Assembly (NCBI RefSeq): GCF_026241135.1
Contig: NZ_JAPFGA010000001.1
Coordinates: 186,001-250,000, forward strand
Length of the DNA stretch: 64,000 bases
From: Galbibacter kalidii
GTDB taxonomy: Bacteria; Bacteroidota; Bacteroidia; Flavobacteriales; Flavobacteriaceae
Direction of reading: 5' to 3'
Positions 56,457 to 64,000 of the stretch are shown piece by piece; positions within the stretch are counted from its first letter, which is position 1; each line of letters opens with the position of its first letter. The translations under genes were made by a program, and so were the position numbers. A model generated the notes under the pieces. The model had not been told where the DNA came from, did no database searches, and was given only the letters and a program-made list of their open reading frames with translations.

Positions 56457-57923
56457 ATGATAAATTCAGAAATAAGAGCCCTGGAACCTCAAAAAGTCTG
56501 GGAAAAGTTTTCCGATTTAAACGCAGTGCCAAGACCTTCAAAAAAAGAAGAGCAAGTCATTGCTTTTATGTTGGATTTTGGTAAAAAACTCAATTTGGAA
56601 ACTTTTAAGGACGAGGTTGGGAACGTTATCATAAAAAAACCGGCCAGTCCGGGAATGGAAAACAGAAAAACAGTGGTTTTGCAGTCGCATCTCGATATGG
56701 TGCACCAAAAAAACAACGATACTGTTTTTAGTTTCAGTACCCAGGGAATCGAAATGTATGTGGAAGGTGGCTGGGTAAAGGCTAAAGGAACTACACTTGG
56801 AGCCGATAACGGACTAGGGGTAGCGGCCATTATGGCGATTTTGGAAAGTAGTGATATTCCACATCCGACGATTGAAGCTTTGTTCACTATTGATGAAGAA
56901 ACGGGAATGACCGGAGCAAAAGGACTTAAAGGCGGACTGTTGTCCGGTGATATCCTTTTGAATTTGGACACAGAAGAAGATGACGAAATAGATATAGGTT
57001 GCGCAGGAGGGATTGATATTTCAGCGGTACGGGAATATAGAGAAGAAAAAACTCCCGGAAATGTCATGGCCTATAAAATATCGGTAAAAGGATTACAAGG
57101 CGGACATAGCGGGATGGATATCCATAGAGGTTTTGGGAATGCCAATAAAATAATGAACCGTTTATTGTTTGATGGATTCGAAAACTTTGGGCTTCGTATA
57201 TCAAAAATAGACGGTGGCGGACTCCGAAACGCGATCCCGAGGGAGAGTGAAGCCATTGTGGTGGTGGATAAAATACATCACGATGCTTTTGCCTTGGAGT
57301 TTAACCAACTAGCTACTGTTATTAAAAAGGAATACAAAACCATGGAACCCTCGCTGATGATTATGGCAGAGGTGACGGATATTCCTGAAAAGGTGATGGG
57401 AATAGGTGTTCAGGAAGGGATTACCAAGGCTTTGTATGCAGCACACAATGGAGTATATGCGATGAGTCCGGATATGGAGGATTTGGTACAAACGTCTAAT
57501 AATATTGCCCGGGTTAAGATTATGGGTGGGAAGATCAAAGTGTTGTGCTTAACACGATCGTCGGTGGAGTCTTCAAAGATAGACCTTGCTAATGGATTGA
57601 GGTCGGCCTTCGAACTTTGTGGTTGTGAAGTACAGTTAAGCGGGGAATATCCCGGGTGGAAACCCAATGTAGAGAGTCCTATTTTAAAAGTTTTAAACGA
57701 AAAATATCAAGAATTGTTCAACGAAACTGCAAAAGTAGTGGCTTGTCATGCCGGACTGGAGTGTGGTATTTTGGGACAGAACTACCCGGAAATGGATATG
57801 ATAAGTTTTGGACCGACCATCAAAGGAGCGCATTCACCCGATGAAAGAGCAAACATTGCTTCCGTACAGAAATTCTGGAAGTTCTTAAAAGCAATACTGA
57901 AAGAGATTCCTGTAAAAGATTAA
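56457..57923 (+). CDS. pepD: Aminoacyl-histidine dipeptidase (peptidase M20C)
   Basis: This is a cytosolic zinc dipeptidase of 488 residues that cleaves Xaa-His and other dipeptides. Catalytic residues visible: H78 and D80 in QSHLDMVHQ, bridging D117 in LGADNGLGVA, E147/E148 in TIDEETGMTG, D171 in LNLDTEED, and a late His in the CHAGLECGIL region. The internal dimerisation (lid) domain contains VKGLQGGHSGMDIHRGFGNA. The start is the ATG at 56457; a TTG seven codons earlier is part of the promoter. The gene is monocistronic and ends before a strong bidirectional terminator. Confidence 0.96.
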   Translation: MINSEIRALEPQKVWEKFSDLNAVPRPSKKEEQVIAFMLDFGKKLNLETFKDEVGNVIIKKPASPGMENRKTVVLQSHLDMVHQKNNDTVFSFSTQGIEMYVEGGWVKAKGTTLGADNGLGVAAIMAILESSDIPHPTIEALFTIDEETGMTGAKGLKGGLLSGDILLNLDTEEDDEIDIGCAGGIDISAVREYREEKTPGNVMAYKISVKGLQGGHSGMDIHRGFGNANKIMNRLLFDGFENFGLRISKIDGGGLRNAIPRESEAIVVVDKIHHDAFALEFNQLATVIKKEYKTMEPSLMIMAEVTDIPEKVMGIGVQEGITKALYAAHNGVYAMSPDMEDLVQTSNNIARVKIMGGKIKVLCLTRSSVESSKIDLANGLRSAFELCGCEVQLSGEYPGWKPNVESPILKVLNEKYQELFNETAKVVACHAGLECGILGQNYPEMDMISFGPTIKGAHSPDERANIASVQKFWKFLKAILKEIPVKD

Positions 57924-57950
57924 GGGAAAACACAGAATATCAGAAAAACA

Positions 57951-57985
57951 AAAAGGCTGTTGAAGTAAAATCAACAGCCTTTTTC
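57951..57985. terminator. Bidirectional terminator between pepD and PPIase genes
   Basis: AAAAAGGCTGTTGA (57951-57964) and TCAACAGCCTTTTT (57972-57985) form a perfect 14-bp stem with a 7-nt loop. T runs on both strands serve the two convergent genes. Confidence 0.95.
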
Positions 57986-58003
57986 GATTATAAAATATGT
58001 TAT

Positions 58004-59122
58004 TTATTCCTGAATTTCGAGGATTTCCAAATCGAAGACTAAGTTGGTGTTAGGTGCGATAGGTCCGTATCCTGCCTCTCCATACGCTAAATAGGAAGGA
58101 ATGAACAGACGGGTTTTTTCTCCGACCTCCATCATCATCAAGCCTTCTTTAAATCCTGGAATGATAGTAGCATCCGGACTGATTTGCATTGGGGAAGGAC
58201 GGTATAAATCACGTTGAATTTTAGTAGGATTTACATTCCCAAATTTTTCAGCAATACTAAGTTCGCTGGTATCAAAAATGCTTCCGTCTTCAAAATAACC
58301 AGTATAATTTACCAATACGGTCTGCCCGACTTTTGGTTTGTTGCCGTCTCCTTTTATCAATACGAGATACTGGAGCCCGGAGTTGGTTTCTTCAGCTTTT
58401 TCTTTTTGGGTATCAAATTCTGCTGAAATTTCATTTTTAGCCGTTTCAATAGCTTCCTGTCTTGCTGCTTCTTCAGCAAAATAATCGTTGAAAGTTTTTA
58501 CTGCGTCAAAATTCTTGGCATCATCTCCTTTTCTGATGATCTCGATATGATTGATCACAACATCTTCCAGAGGTCTGTTTTTCGGATTCTTTGTATCCCC
58601 CGTGGTTTCTACATTGGCAATAGTGTCTACAACTTCCAATCCAATAACAACTTCTCCATAAACAGTATGTCTTCCATCTAGGAAAGGAGTAGGTTTTTGG
58701 GTAATAAAAAACTGACTACCGTTGGTTGCCGGACCGGCATTGGCCATAGAGAGTATTCCTTTTTTGTCGTGTTTTAGACTGTCAACAAATTCGTCCTTGA
58801 ATCGATATCCGGGGCCACCTTCTCCGGTGCCACTGGGATCACCACCTTGTATCATAAAATCTTTGATCACCCGGTGGAATATAACGCCATCGTAATACAG
58901 TTTTCCCTTGAGGGAATCGCTCACATAGGTGTTGGTGCCTTCGGCAAGGCTTACAAAATTGGCTACGGTAACAGGGGTATGGTTGTAGTAAAGAGCTACG
59001 ACCATATCACCTTTTGTGGTTTGTATGTCTGCATAAAGCCCATCACCCAATTCAGAATATTTTGAACTGGAGCAGGCGCTAAGTACAAAGGCTATGATTA
59101 AGAGAAAACTTAACTTTTTCAT
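58004..59122 (-). CDS. Peptidylprolyl isomerase lipoprotein, cyclophilin plus FKBP domains
   Basis: The 372-residue lipoprotein (lipobox VLSACSSSK, Cys17) catalyses cis-trans isomerisation of prolyl bonds in exported proteins. The N-terminal cyclophilin domain (about 28-195) has VIFHRVIKDFMIQGGDPSG, NGSQFFIT and PFLDGRHTVYGEV. A helical charged linker (about 205-240) follows, then an FKBP domain (about 245-372: VLVNYTGYFEDGSIFDTS, PGFKEGLMMMEVGEKTR, PSYLAYG). The fusion of both PPIase folds in one lipoprotein recurs in Flavobacteriia. It lies near gldI, another FKBP-type isomerase. Confidence 0.95.
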   Translation of the reverse strand: MKKLSFLLIIAFVLSACSSSKYSELGDGLYADIQTTKGDMVVALYYNHTPVTVANFVSLAEGTNTYVSDSLKGKLYYDGVIFHRVIKDFMIQGGDPSGTGEGGPGYRFKDEFVDSLKHDKKGILSMANAGPATNGSQFFITQKPTPFLDGRHTVYGEVVIGLEVVDTIANVETTGDTKNPKNRPLEDVVINHIEIIRKGDDAKNFDAVKTFNDYFAEEAARQEAIETAKNEISAEFDTQKEKAEETNSGLQYLVLIKGDGNKPKVGQTVLVNYTGYFEDGSIFDTSELSIAEKFGNVNPTKIQRDLYRPSPMQISPDATIIPGFKEGLMMMEVGEKTRLFIPSYLAYGEAGYGPIAPNTNLVFDLEILEIQE

Positions 59123-59296
59123 ATAAATAATTTTAGGTTAAATATTTTATTTTGAATATTATTAAATATTTAGCCAAATAATCACTGCCACTAAAAAAAA
59201 TTTGATTTATTCATTTCCTTTTATTGAAGCGATTACCCTGGCCATATTAAATCCCTCTGTGAGGGTTTCATACGTTGAAATTTAAAAATGTGTTGT

Positions 59297-59857
59297 TTAA
59301 TTATTGATACTATCTGTTGCTTTTTCTTTTATGTCAAGTAAGGATATAGTGCTGATGACAGGTTGGTTTGTACCGATCTTTTTATCGTCTCCATGATATC
59401 CGTATGCTAAAGACGAGGGAAACAAAAACGTAGCTTTTTCACCTTTTCTCATGAGTTTTACCGCCGTTCGCAAGCCCGGGAAATAATCTTCCTGATCTAC
59501 TTTGAAATCAATATTGCCAATTTCATTGCTTGAATATATGGTGTCGTTTGTCAATGTGCGAATATCGTAATTGATCATTACCAGATCGCCTTTTTTAGGT
59601 TGGTACGGAAATGTAGAATCCTTTACGTTGTAATAATACCAATAGCCGTTTGACGAGGCGTGATATTTATTGATGGTATCCCTAGCGATAATGCTGTCGA
59701 TAAGCGCTTCTTCATAATCGAGCAAACTTTTATTCCTTTCGATAGATTCCCTCATAAAAGATCCTGATTTTACACTCACCGGGTGTCGCGCTTCAGGTTG
59801 TTTGCACGCTATCAAAAATATGAAGGCTAAAAGAATGGCAGAAATGGGCTTCTTCAT
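59297..59857 (-). CDS. gldI: Gliding-motility lipoprotein GldI (FKBP-type PPIase)
   Basis: The 186-residue lipoprotein (lipobox FLIACKQP, Cys18) has a C-terminal FKBP fold (about 88-180: GDLVMINYDIRTLTNDTIYS, PGLRTAVKLMRKGEKATFLF, PSSLAYGYHG). Size, N-terminal helical segment and wording of these motifs agree with GldI, which is needed for gliding and for type IX secretion in Flavobacterium. Its ATG overlaps the stop codon of the DHH phosphoesterase gene by 4 bp (59854-59857), so translation is coupled. Confidence 0.9.
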   Translation of the reverse strand: MKKPISAILLAFIFLIACKQPEARHPVSVKSGSFMRESIERNKSLLDYEEALIDSIIARDTINKYHASSNGYWYYYNVKDSTFPYQPKKGDLVMINYDIRTLTNDTIYSSNEIGNIDFKVDQEDYFPGLRTAVKLMRKGEKATFLFPSSLAYGYHGDDKKIGTNQPVISTISLLDIKEKATDSINN

Positions 59858-60867
59858 GATAATTGGTCTTTGTATTCTTTTACTAATTGTTCAAAACGTT
59901 GAGTTGTTTCTTCCAAAGAAAACTCACTTCTTCCCCCGGCAGCGTTTATATGCCCGCCACCGTTAAAATGCTTCCGGGCAAATTCGTTGACCGAGAAATC
60001 ACCTTTGGAGCGCAACGATATCTTGATAATATCATCCTGGGCACTTTCAATGAAAATCACAGCGAATATAACACCTTTTAAGGAGAGTCCGTAGTTTACA
60101 AAGCCTTCTGTATCACCTTTTTTATAGTTGAACTGCTCCAGTTCTTCTTTGGAAAGCGCGATGTAGACCGTGTGATAATCGGGTAATTCCACTAAATTTT
60201 TTAAAGCACAACCCAATAAATGAAGCTTTTCTACGGAATTACTGTCAAAAATGGCATTGTGAATTTGGGTGTTTTCCGCTCCTTTATCGATCAACTCAGC
60301 TGCAATTCGGTGTGTCGCACTGGTAGTTGACGGAAACCGAAACGAGCCCGTATCGGTCATGATTCCGGTATAAAGACAAGTCGCAATTTCTTTTGATATT
60401 TTATCAGTATCACCCATAAAAGCGATGAAATTATAAACCATTTCACAGGTGCTGCTCATGCTCGTGTCAGAATAAGTAAAACGGGCATAACCATCGGGTG
60501 CTTGATGATGATCTATCATCACATAATCCCCTTCAAAGGATTCTAAGACAGTAGCCACATCATCAATTCTGCTCAGGGAATTAAAATCCAATGTAAAAAT
60601 AATTTCTGCTTCTTTGATTTTCCGGGTAGCCGTTTCCGTTTGATACTCATATTTAAGGATGTTGTCTTCCCCCGGCATCCATTTCAAAAAATCGGGATAG
60701 TCGTTGGGAGCAACAATACTCAACTTGTGCCCGTATTGTTTCAGGTAATGATATAAGCCTAAGCATGAACCAATGGCATCGCCATCGGGATTTTTATGTG
60801 GAATAATCACTATCTTTTTTGGGGTAGACAGTAATGTTTTAAGCGTATTTATTTGATTTTTTTCCAT
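59854..60867 (-). CDS. nrnA: DHH/DHHA1 phosphoesterase (NrnA-like oligoribonuclease/pAp phosphatase)
   Basis: The 337-residue enzyme has the DHH motifs IIPHKNPDGDAIGSCLGL (about 21-38), LDFNSLSRID, and MIDHHQAP (about 117-124). The DHHA1 substrate-binding end reads FARKHFNGGGHINAAGG (about 298-314). NrnA-type enzymes degrade very short RNA and dephosphorylate 3'-phosphoadenosine phosphates, needing Mn. It heads a two-gene unit with gldI. The assignment to NrnA rather than another DHH subgroup rests on length and motif wording. Confidence 0.9.
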   Translation of the reverse strand: MEKNQINTLKTLLSTPKKIVIIPHKNPDGDAIGSCLGLYHYLKQYGHKLSIVAPNDYPDFLKWMPGEDNILKYEYQTETATRKIKEAEIIFTLDFNSLSRIDDVATVLESFEGDYVMIDHHQAPDGYARFTYSDTSMSSTCEMVYNFIAFMGDTDKISKEIATCLYTGIMTDTGSFRFPSTTSATHRIAAELIDKGAENTQIHNAIFDSNSVEKLHLLGCALKNLVELPDYHTVYIALSKEELEQFNYKKGDTEGFVNYGLSLKGVIFAVIFIESAQDDIIKISLRSKGDFSVNEFARKHFNGGGHINAAGGRSEFSLEETTQRFEQLVKEYKDQLS

Positions 60868-61196
60868 TGAGGGCTAATATACAATTTAATACAATAATGG
60901 AGGGTTTGGGCATATAGCTATTTGTCATAATCCGGAAGGAATAATAAAAAAACGCTTAGATTGAATAAGCTGTATAGCTACTTTAGAATGGGTCAAGGGC
61001 TGGTCAAACATAGATCAAAGTTATATTTATGGCGTATTTATAGCGTGTATATAGCGTATTTAATATTAAAAACACATTAATACCAGATAGATACTAAAGG
61101 CTAAAGTTTGAATAACGCCACTGTGTTAAAATGTTGATTCATAGCAGAAATTGAAAAAAATATCCCCTAAATCCTTTAAACTTAATGAATATGCTG

Positions 61197-61204
61197 TAAT
61201 TTTG
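61197..61204 (+). promoter_or_regulatory. -7 element of mtaB
   Basis: TAATTTTG fits TAnnTTTG; transcription would start near 61211. That lies downstream of the first in-frame TTG at 61151 and so helps choose the later start. Upstream (60868-61190) there is no gene; three imperfect 11-12-bp units (GCGTATTTATA, GCGTGTATATA, GCGTATTTAAT) lie at 61032-61066. Confidence 0.55.
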
Positions 61205-61234
61205 TGCCCTCAAAAATCATTAAGGAATAGCGAT

Positions 61235-62572
61235 TTGGTAACCGAAAGGAAAAAAGTAGCATTTTATACGCTGGGATGTAAATTGAATTTCTCTGAAACT
61301 TCCACCATAGCGAGAGGCTTTACGAACGAAGGCTTTGATCGTGTGGAGTTTTCTGAAGAGGCCGATATTTATGTGATTAACACTTGTTCTGTTACCGAAA
61401 ATGCCGATAAACGCTTTAAAACCATAGTCAAACAAGCACAAAAGGTAAATCCGAATGCTTTTGTAGCCGCGATTGGCTGTTATGCACAGCTGAAGCCCGA
61501 AGAATTGGCAGACGTAGATGGTGTTGATTTGGTATTGGGAGCAACGGAAAAATTCAAAATAACCGATTATATCAACGACCTTTCCAAAAATGATTTTGGT
61601 GAGGTACACAGCTGCGAGATTGAAGATGCTGATTTTTATGTAGGAAGCTATTCCATTGGTGATCGTACCCGAGCTTTCTTGAAAGTACAGGACGGCTGTG
61701 ACTACAAATGTACCTATTGTACCATTCCGCTTGCCCGTGGGATATCAAGGAGTGATACGCTTGAAAACGTGTTGAAAAACGCTAAAGAAATCTCTGAGCA
61801 AGGCATCAAAGAAATTGTGCTTACCGGGGTAAATATCGGGGATTATGGTAAAGGGGAATTCGGAAACAAAAAACACGAACATACGTTTTACGAACTGGTG
61901 ACGACCTTGGATGGAGTGGAGGGAATAGAACGCCTTCGGATTTCATCCATAGAACCAAATTTACTTAAAAACGAAACCATTGATTTTGTTTCGCAAAGTC
62001 GAACCTTTGTGCCGCATTTCCATGTGCCTTTGCAAAGCGGAAGCAATCATATCCTTGGATTGATGCGCCGTCGGTACAAGCGTGAATTGTATGTAGATCG
62101 CGTAAAACAGATCAAAGAAACCATGCCGCATGCATGTATTGGTGTGGATGTGATCGTTGGTTTTCCTGGAGAAACAGATGAACATTTTCTGGAAACCTAT
62201 AATTTCTTAAACGAACTTGATATTTCCTATCTGCATGTTTTTACCTATTCAGAAAGAGATAACACCCTAGCTGCCGAAATGGAGGATGTTGTTCCTAAAC
62301 ATGTGAGAGCCAAACGAAGTAAAATGTTACGAGGGCTTTCAGCTAAAAAAAGACGTGCTTTTTATGAAAGTCAGATTGGAACGCAAAGAACAGTGTTGTT
62401 TGAAGGCGAAAACAAAGAGGGCTACATCCACGGATTTACCGAAAATTATGTAAAAGTAAAAGCGCCTTGGAATCCGGACTTGGTCAATACCCTGCATAAG
62501 ATCAAACTTACCGAGATTGACGATGATGGGCTGGTACGCTTCAAAGTTGTGGAAAAAGAAGCACTTGTGTAA
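61235..62572 (+). CDS. mtaB: tRNA t6A37 methylthiotransferase MtaB
   Basis: This is a radical-SAM enzyme that converts t6A at position 37 of tRNAs reading ANN codons to ms2t6A. From the chosen start, the UPF0004 domain has C15 (YTLGCKLNFSE), C51 (INTCSVTE) and C82 (IGCYAQ) for one iron-sulfur cluster. The radical-SAM core has C155, C159 and C162 (GCDYKCTYC) for the other. A TRAM domain ends the protein. No ATG precedes YTLGCK in frame. I start at TTG 61235 (445 residues) because AAGGA at 61222-61226 is a good ribosome site and a -7 box lies just upstream. TTG 61151 would add 28 residues. Confidence 0.94.
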   Translation: MVTERKKVAFYTLGCKLNFSETSTIARGFTNEGFDRVEFSEEADIYVINTCSVTENADKRFKTIVKQAQKVNPNAFVAAIGCYAQLKPEELADVDGVDLVLGATEKFKITDYINDLSKNDFGEVHSCEIEDADFYVGSYSIGDRTRAFLKVQDGCDYKCTYCTIPLARGISRSDTLENVLKNAKEISEQGIKEIVLTGVNIGDYGKGEFGNKKHEHTFYELVTTLDGVEGIERLRISSIEPNLLKNETIDFVSQSRTFVPHFHVPLQSGSNHILGLMRRRYKRELYVDRVKQIKETMPHACIGVDVIVGFPGETDEHFLETYNFLNELDISYLHVFTYSERDNTLAAEMEDVVPKHVRAKRSKMLRGLSAKKRRAFYESQIGTQRTVLFEGENKEGYIHGFTENYVKVKAPWNPDLVNTLHKIKLTEIDDDGLVRFKVVEKEALV

Positions 62573-62729
62573 TATCTAATTCGTTTGAACTTTTTCGTTT
62601 CAATCAAAAAAGTTCAAACAAGTTCATAAAAAAAGGATAAAGTATAACTGCCAATCCCAAAAAGATTGGGACGGCAAGTGATTGTTTTTTTGAAGAACTC
62701 AGTTTTCCGTTTGACAATACAGTTCCTTG

Positions 62730-63023
62730 TCAAATTCGTATTCCTACAGGAAGCATATCCTTGTACTCTTTATGTTTTCTAAGGAAACCGGCTATTTGTG
62801 GGCTGGTGGGAACAACACTCAATTTCTTCTCTTGAATATGTTTCAATACTGTTTTGATGAATTCGTCTTTGAATTCCGGATCTGTAACCTCTTCAGGGAT
62901 AACAAGTTTTGTTAAAAAAACTTTTCGTTCTTGAGAAGCATACTCGATTTTTGCTAATTTACCATCAACTCTCGTTTCAAATTGACGCAAAAACTCATTG
63001 TCATTAATTACTACTTCATTCAT
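62730..63023 (-). CDS. Small GNAT-like protein (YjdJ/NATD1 type)
   Basis: The 97-residue protein resembles the short Gcn5-related family exemplified by YjdJ: FETRVDGKLAKIEYA at the start, LTKLVIPEEVTDPEFKDEF in the middle, and VVPTSPQIAGFLRKHKEYKD at the end. In family members the middle part usually has a Gly-rich acetyl-CoA loop. Here it reads VTDPEFKD, so catalysis is doubtful. It stands alone between mtaB and the hydrolase; upstream on its strand lies about 200 bp of A+T-rich DNA without a recognised element. Confidence 0.75.
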   Translation of the reverse strand: MNEVVINDNEFLRQFETRVDGKLAKIEYASQERKVFLTKLVIPEEVTDPEFKDEFIKTVLKHIQEKKLSVVPTSPQIAGFLRKHKEYKDMLPVGIRI

Positions 63024-63232
63024 TATATTGAGGGTTTAAAATATCATTTTAATCTCATTGCCAAAAATCACATCCATTTCTTAAAAAAAGATTCTTTCTT
63101 AAGAATATAAGAGGTAAAATTTGGTTTAATTAATTTTGGTAGTTAATTATATTGATGAAGAATTCTATACCTTAGCAGTGCAAAGATAAGAAAAAAAATA
63201 GCTAATCATTTATTTTTCAACTATTAATATAT

Positions 63233-63901
63233 ATGAAAGATGAATTAATACATGTTTACTTCATGCCGGGAATGGCAGCAAACCCCTCTATTTTTGAGCA
63301 CATCGAGCTGTCTGAAGAAATGTTTAAAACACACTATTTGAAGTGGATTATTCCTAAGAAAGAAGAATCATTACAGGCCTATGCTAAGCGAATGACCGAA
63401 AAGATAGTGCATAAAAACCCGGTGCTGGTTGGGGTTTCTTTCGGAGGAATAATGGTACAGGAAATGGCAAAAATCATTTCCGTAAGGAAATTAATTATTA
63501 TTTCCAGTGTTAAGAGCAATAAGGAATTGCCAAAACGTATGATTTTTGCAAAATACACCAAGGCACATAAACTACTACCTACGCAGATTGTGAACAATAT
63601 TGAACTCCTGACCAAGTATGCTTTTGGGGAAAAGGCGGTAAAACGGGTGCATTTATATGAAAAATATTTGTCGGTGAGAAATAAATATTACCTCGACTGG
63701 GCAATCGACAATATCATAAACTGGGAACAAGAGGTTCCTGTCGCTAATACCATTCATATTCATGGGGAGAAGGATAGGGTTTTTTCGCTTAGCCATATAA
63801 AAGATTGCATCGTGGTAAAAGGAGGGACCCATGTTATGATTATCAATAAATTTAAATGGTTTAACGAGAATTTACCATCGTTGATCACGGAAAAATCGTA
63901 A
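63233..63901 (+). CDS. Alpha/beta hydrolase, cytosolic
   Basis: The 222-residue protein has the alpha/beta-hydrolase fold: oxyanion region YFMPGMAANPSIF (about 9-21), nucleophile S69 in GVSFGG, D181 in HGEKDRVF and H200 in GGTHVMI, forming a complete triad. No signal peptide. The lid is short. Substrate is unknown; small esterases of this form are common in Flavobacteriaceae. It is monocistronic in this window. Confidence 0.87.
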   Translation: MKDELIHVYFMPGMAANPSIFEHIELSEEMFKTHYLKWIIPKKEESLQAYAKRMTEKIVHKNPVLVGVSFGGIMVQEMAKIISVRKLIIISSVKSNKELPKRMIFAKYTKAHKLLPTQIVNNIELLTKYAFGEKAVKRVHLYEKYLSVRNKYYLDWAIDNIINWEQEVPVANTIHIHGEKDRVFSLSHIKDCIVVKGGTHVMIINKFKWFNENLPSLITEKS

Positions 63902-63912
63902 ATCAAAATTTG

Positions 63913-63920
63913 TATCTTTG
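63913..63920 (+). promoter_or_regulatory. -7-like element at window end
   Basis: TATCTTTG fits TAnnTTTG. An ATG follows at 63943 but its frame closes after 11 codons, so the gene it serves must start beyond the window or at another codon. No -33 element is evident. Confidence 0.35.
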
Positions 63921-64000
63921 GTGCAAAATCATCCTGAAAAAGATGAAAAATAAATCTACGGTTCTGAAAACTAACTAACTATCGAAGAATCGTGGGGCAA

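Noticed and set aside
56489-57067. 192-codon open frame antisense to pepD
   Set aside because: Lies wholly opposite a certain gene; Ser/Pro-rich composition is what the complement of pepD codons gives, with no family pattern.
61032-61066. Three imperfect 11-12-bp units as an iteron or CRISPR-like array
   Set aside because: Too short, too degenerate and only three units; noted as a minor tandem repeat.
61151-61234. Upstream TTG start adding 28 residues to MtaB
   Set aside because: The extension precedes the likely transcription start set by TAATTTTG at 61197-61204 and has no family match; TTG at 61235 has an AAGGA ribosome site.
61220-61609. 129-codon open frame antisense to mtaB
   Set aside because: Shadow of the mtaB coding frame, no promoter or recognisable motif.
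62583-62619. Perfect 13-bp hairpin after mtaB as terminator
   Set aside because: The stem is good but neither strand has a following T run; left as an inverted repeat of unknown role.
63943-63978. 11-codon open frame after the last -7 box as a peptide gene
   Set aside because: Closes after 11 codons at the window edge; it cannot be judged without downstream sequence.

Overview
The window looks like a Flavobacteriaceae chromosome (Bacteroidota). It carries three SusC/SusD pairs, a gliding-motility gene (gldI), Bacteroidota-type promoters (TTTG, 19-nt spacer, TAnnTTTG-like -7) and housekeeping genes of flavobacterial type. I saw no rRNA, tRNA or CRISPR array.

Layout. 1-4.1 kb: the 3' part of a susC and a complete susD of a first polysaccharide-utilisation locus (PUL), plus strand. 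4.3-8.3 kb: purA, a Fur-family regulator and a bifunctional (p)ppGpp enzyme, minus strand. 8.4-9.3 kb: a small membrane protein and a decayed partial copy of it carrying a repeat. 9.3-25.1 kb: a second PUL, one minus-strand series susC-susD-DUF2264-BNR protein-GH88-GH2-GH43/GH43-GH43/GH43. The enzyme set fits uronic-acid-decorated type II arabinogalactan best; an ulvan-like substrate is the alternative.

25.0-37.6 kb: an A+T-rich island of about 11.3 kb between two direct repeats of about 548 bp. Each repeat is a susC promoter joined to a decayed susD 3' end. The island encodes a 67-residue double-glycine precursor with six cysteines, a C39-peptidase ABC exporter, an HlyD-type adaptor, two thiol-redox proteins (a TlpA-like lipoprotein and a C39-like/VKOR/DsbA fusion), a GT2-type glycosyltransferase, a second glycosyltransferase-like protein, an unrecognised protein and an orphan response regulator. 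This parts list parallels Gram-positive glycocin clusters, so the island is my candidate for an undescribed system: an exported, disulfide-bonded and possibly glycosylated peptide.

37.6-46.3 kb: a third PUL, susC-susD plus a large FG-GAP/ASPIC lipoprotein. Its susC shares promoter, signal peptide and N-terminal domain with the second PUL's susC, then diverges. 46.5-64 kb: mostly housekeeping or conserved genes: a collagen-like lipoprotein, an M48 protease, a SpoU-type RNA methyltransferase, two amidohydrolases, a DUF3810 protein, pepD, a cyclophilin/FKBP lipoprotein, gldI, a DHH phosphoesterase, mtaB, a GNAT-like protein and an alpha/beta hydrolase. No PUL regulator (HTCS, SusR, ECF sigma/anti-sigma) and no outer-membrane factor for the exporter is present in the window.
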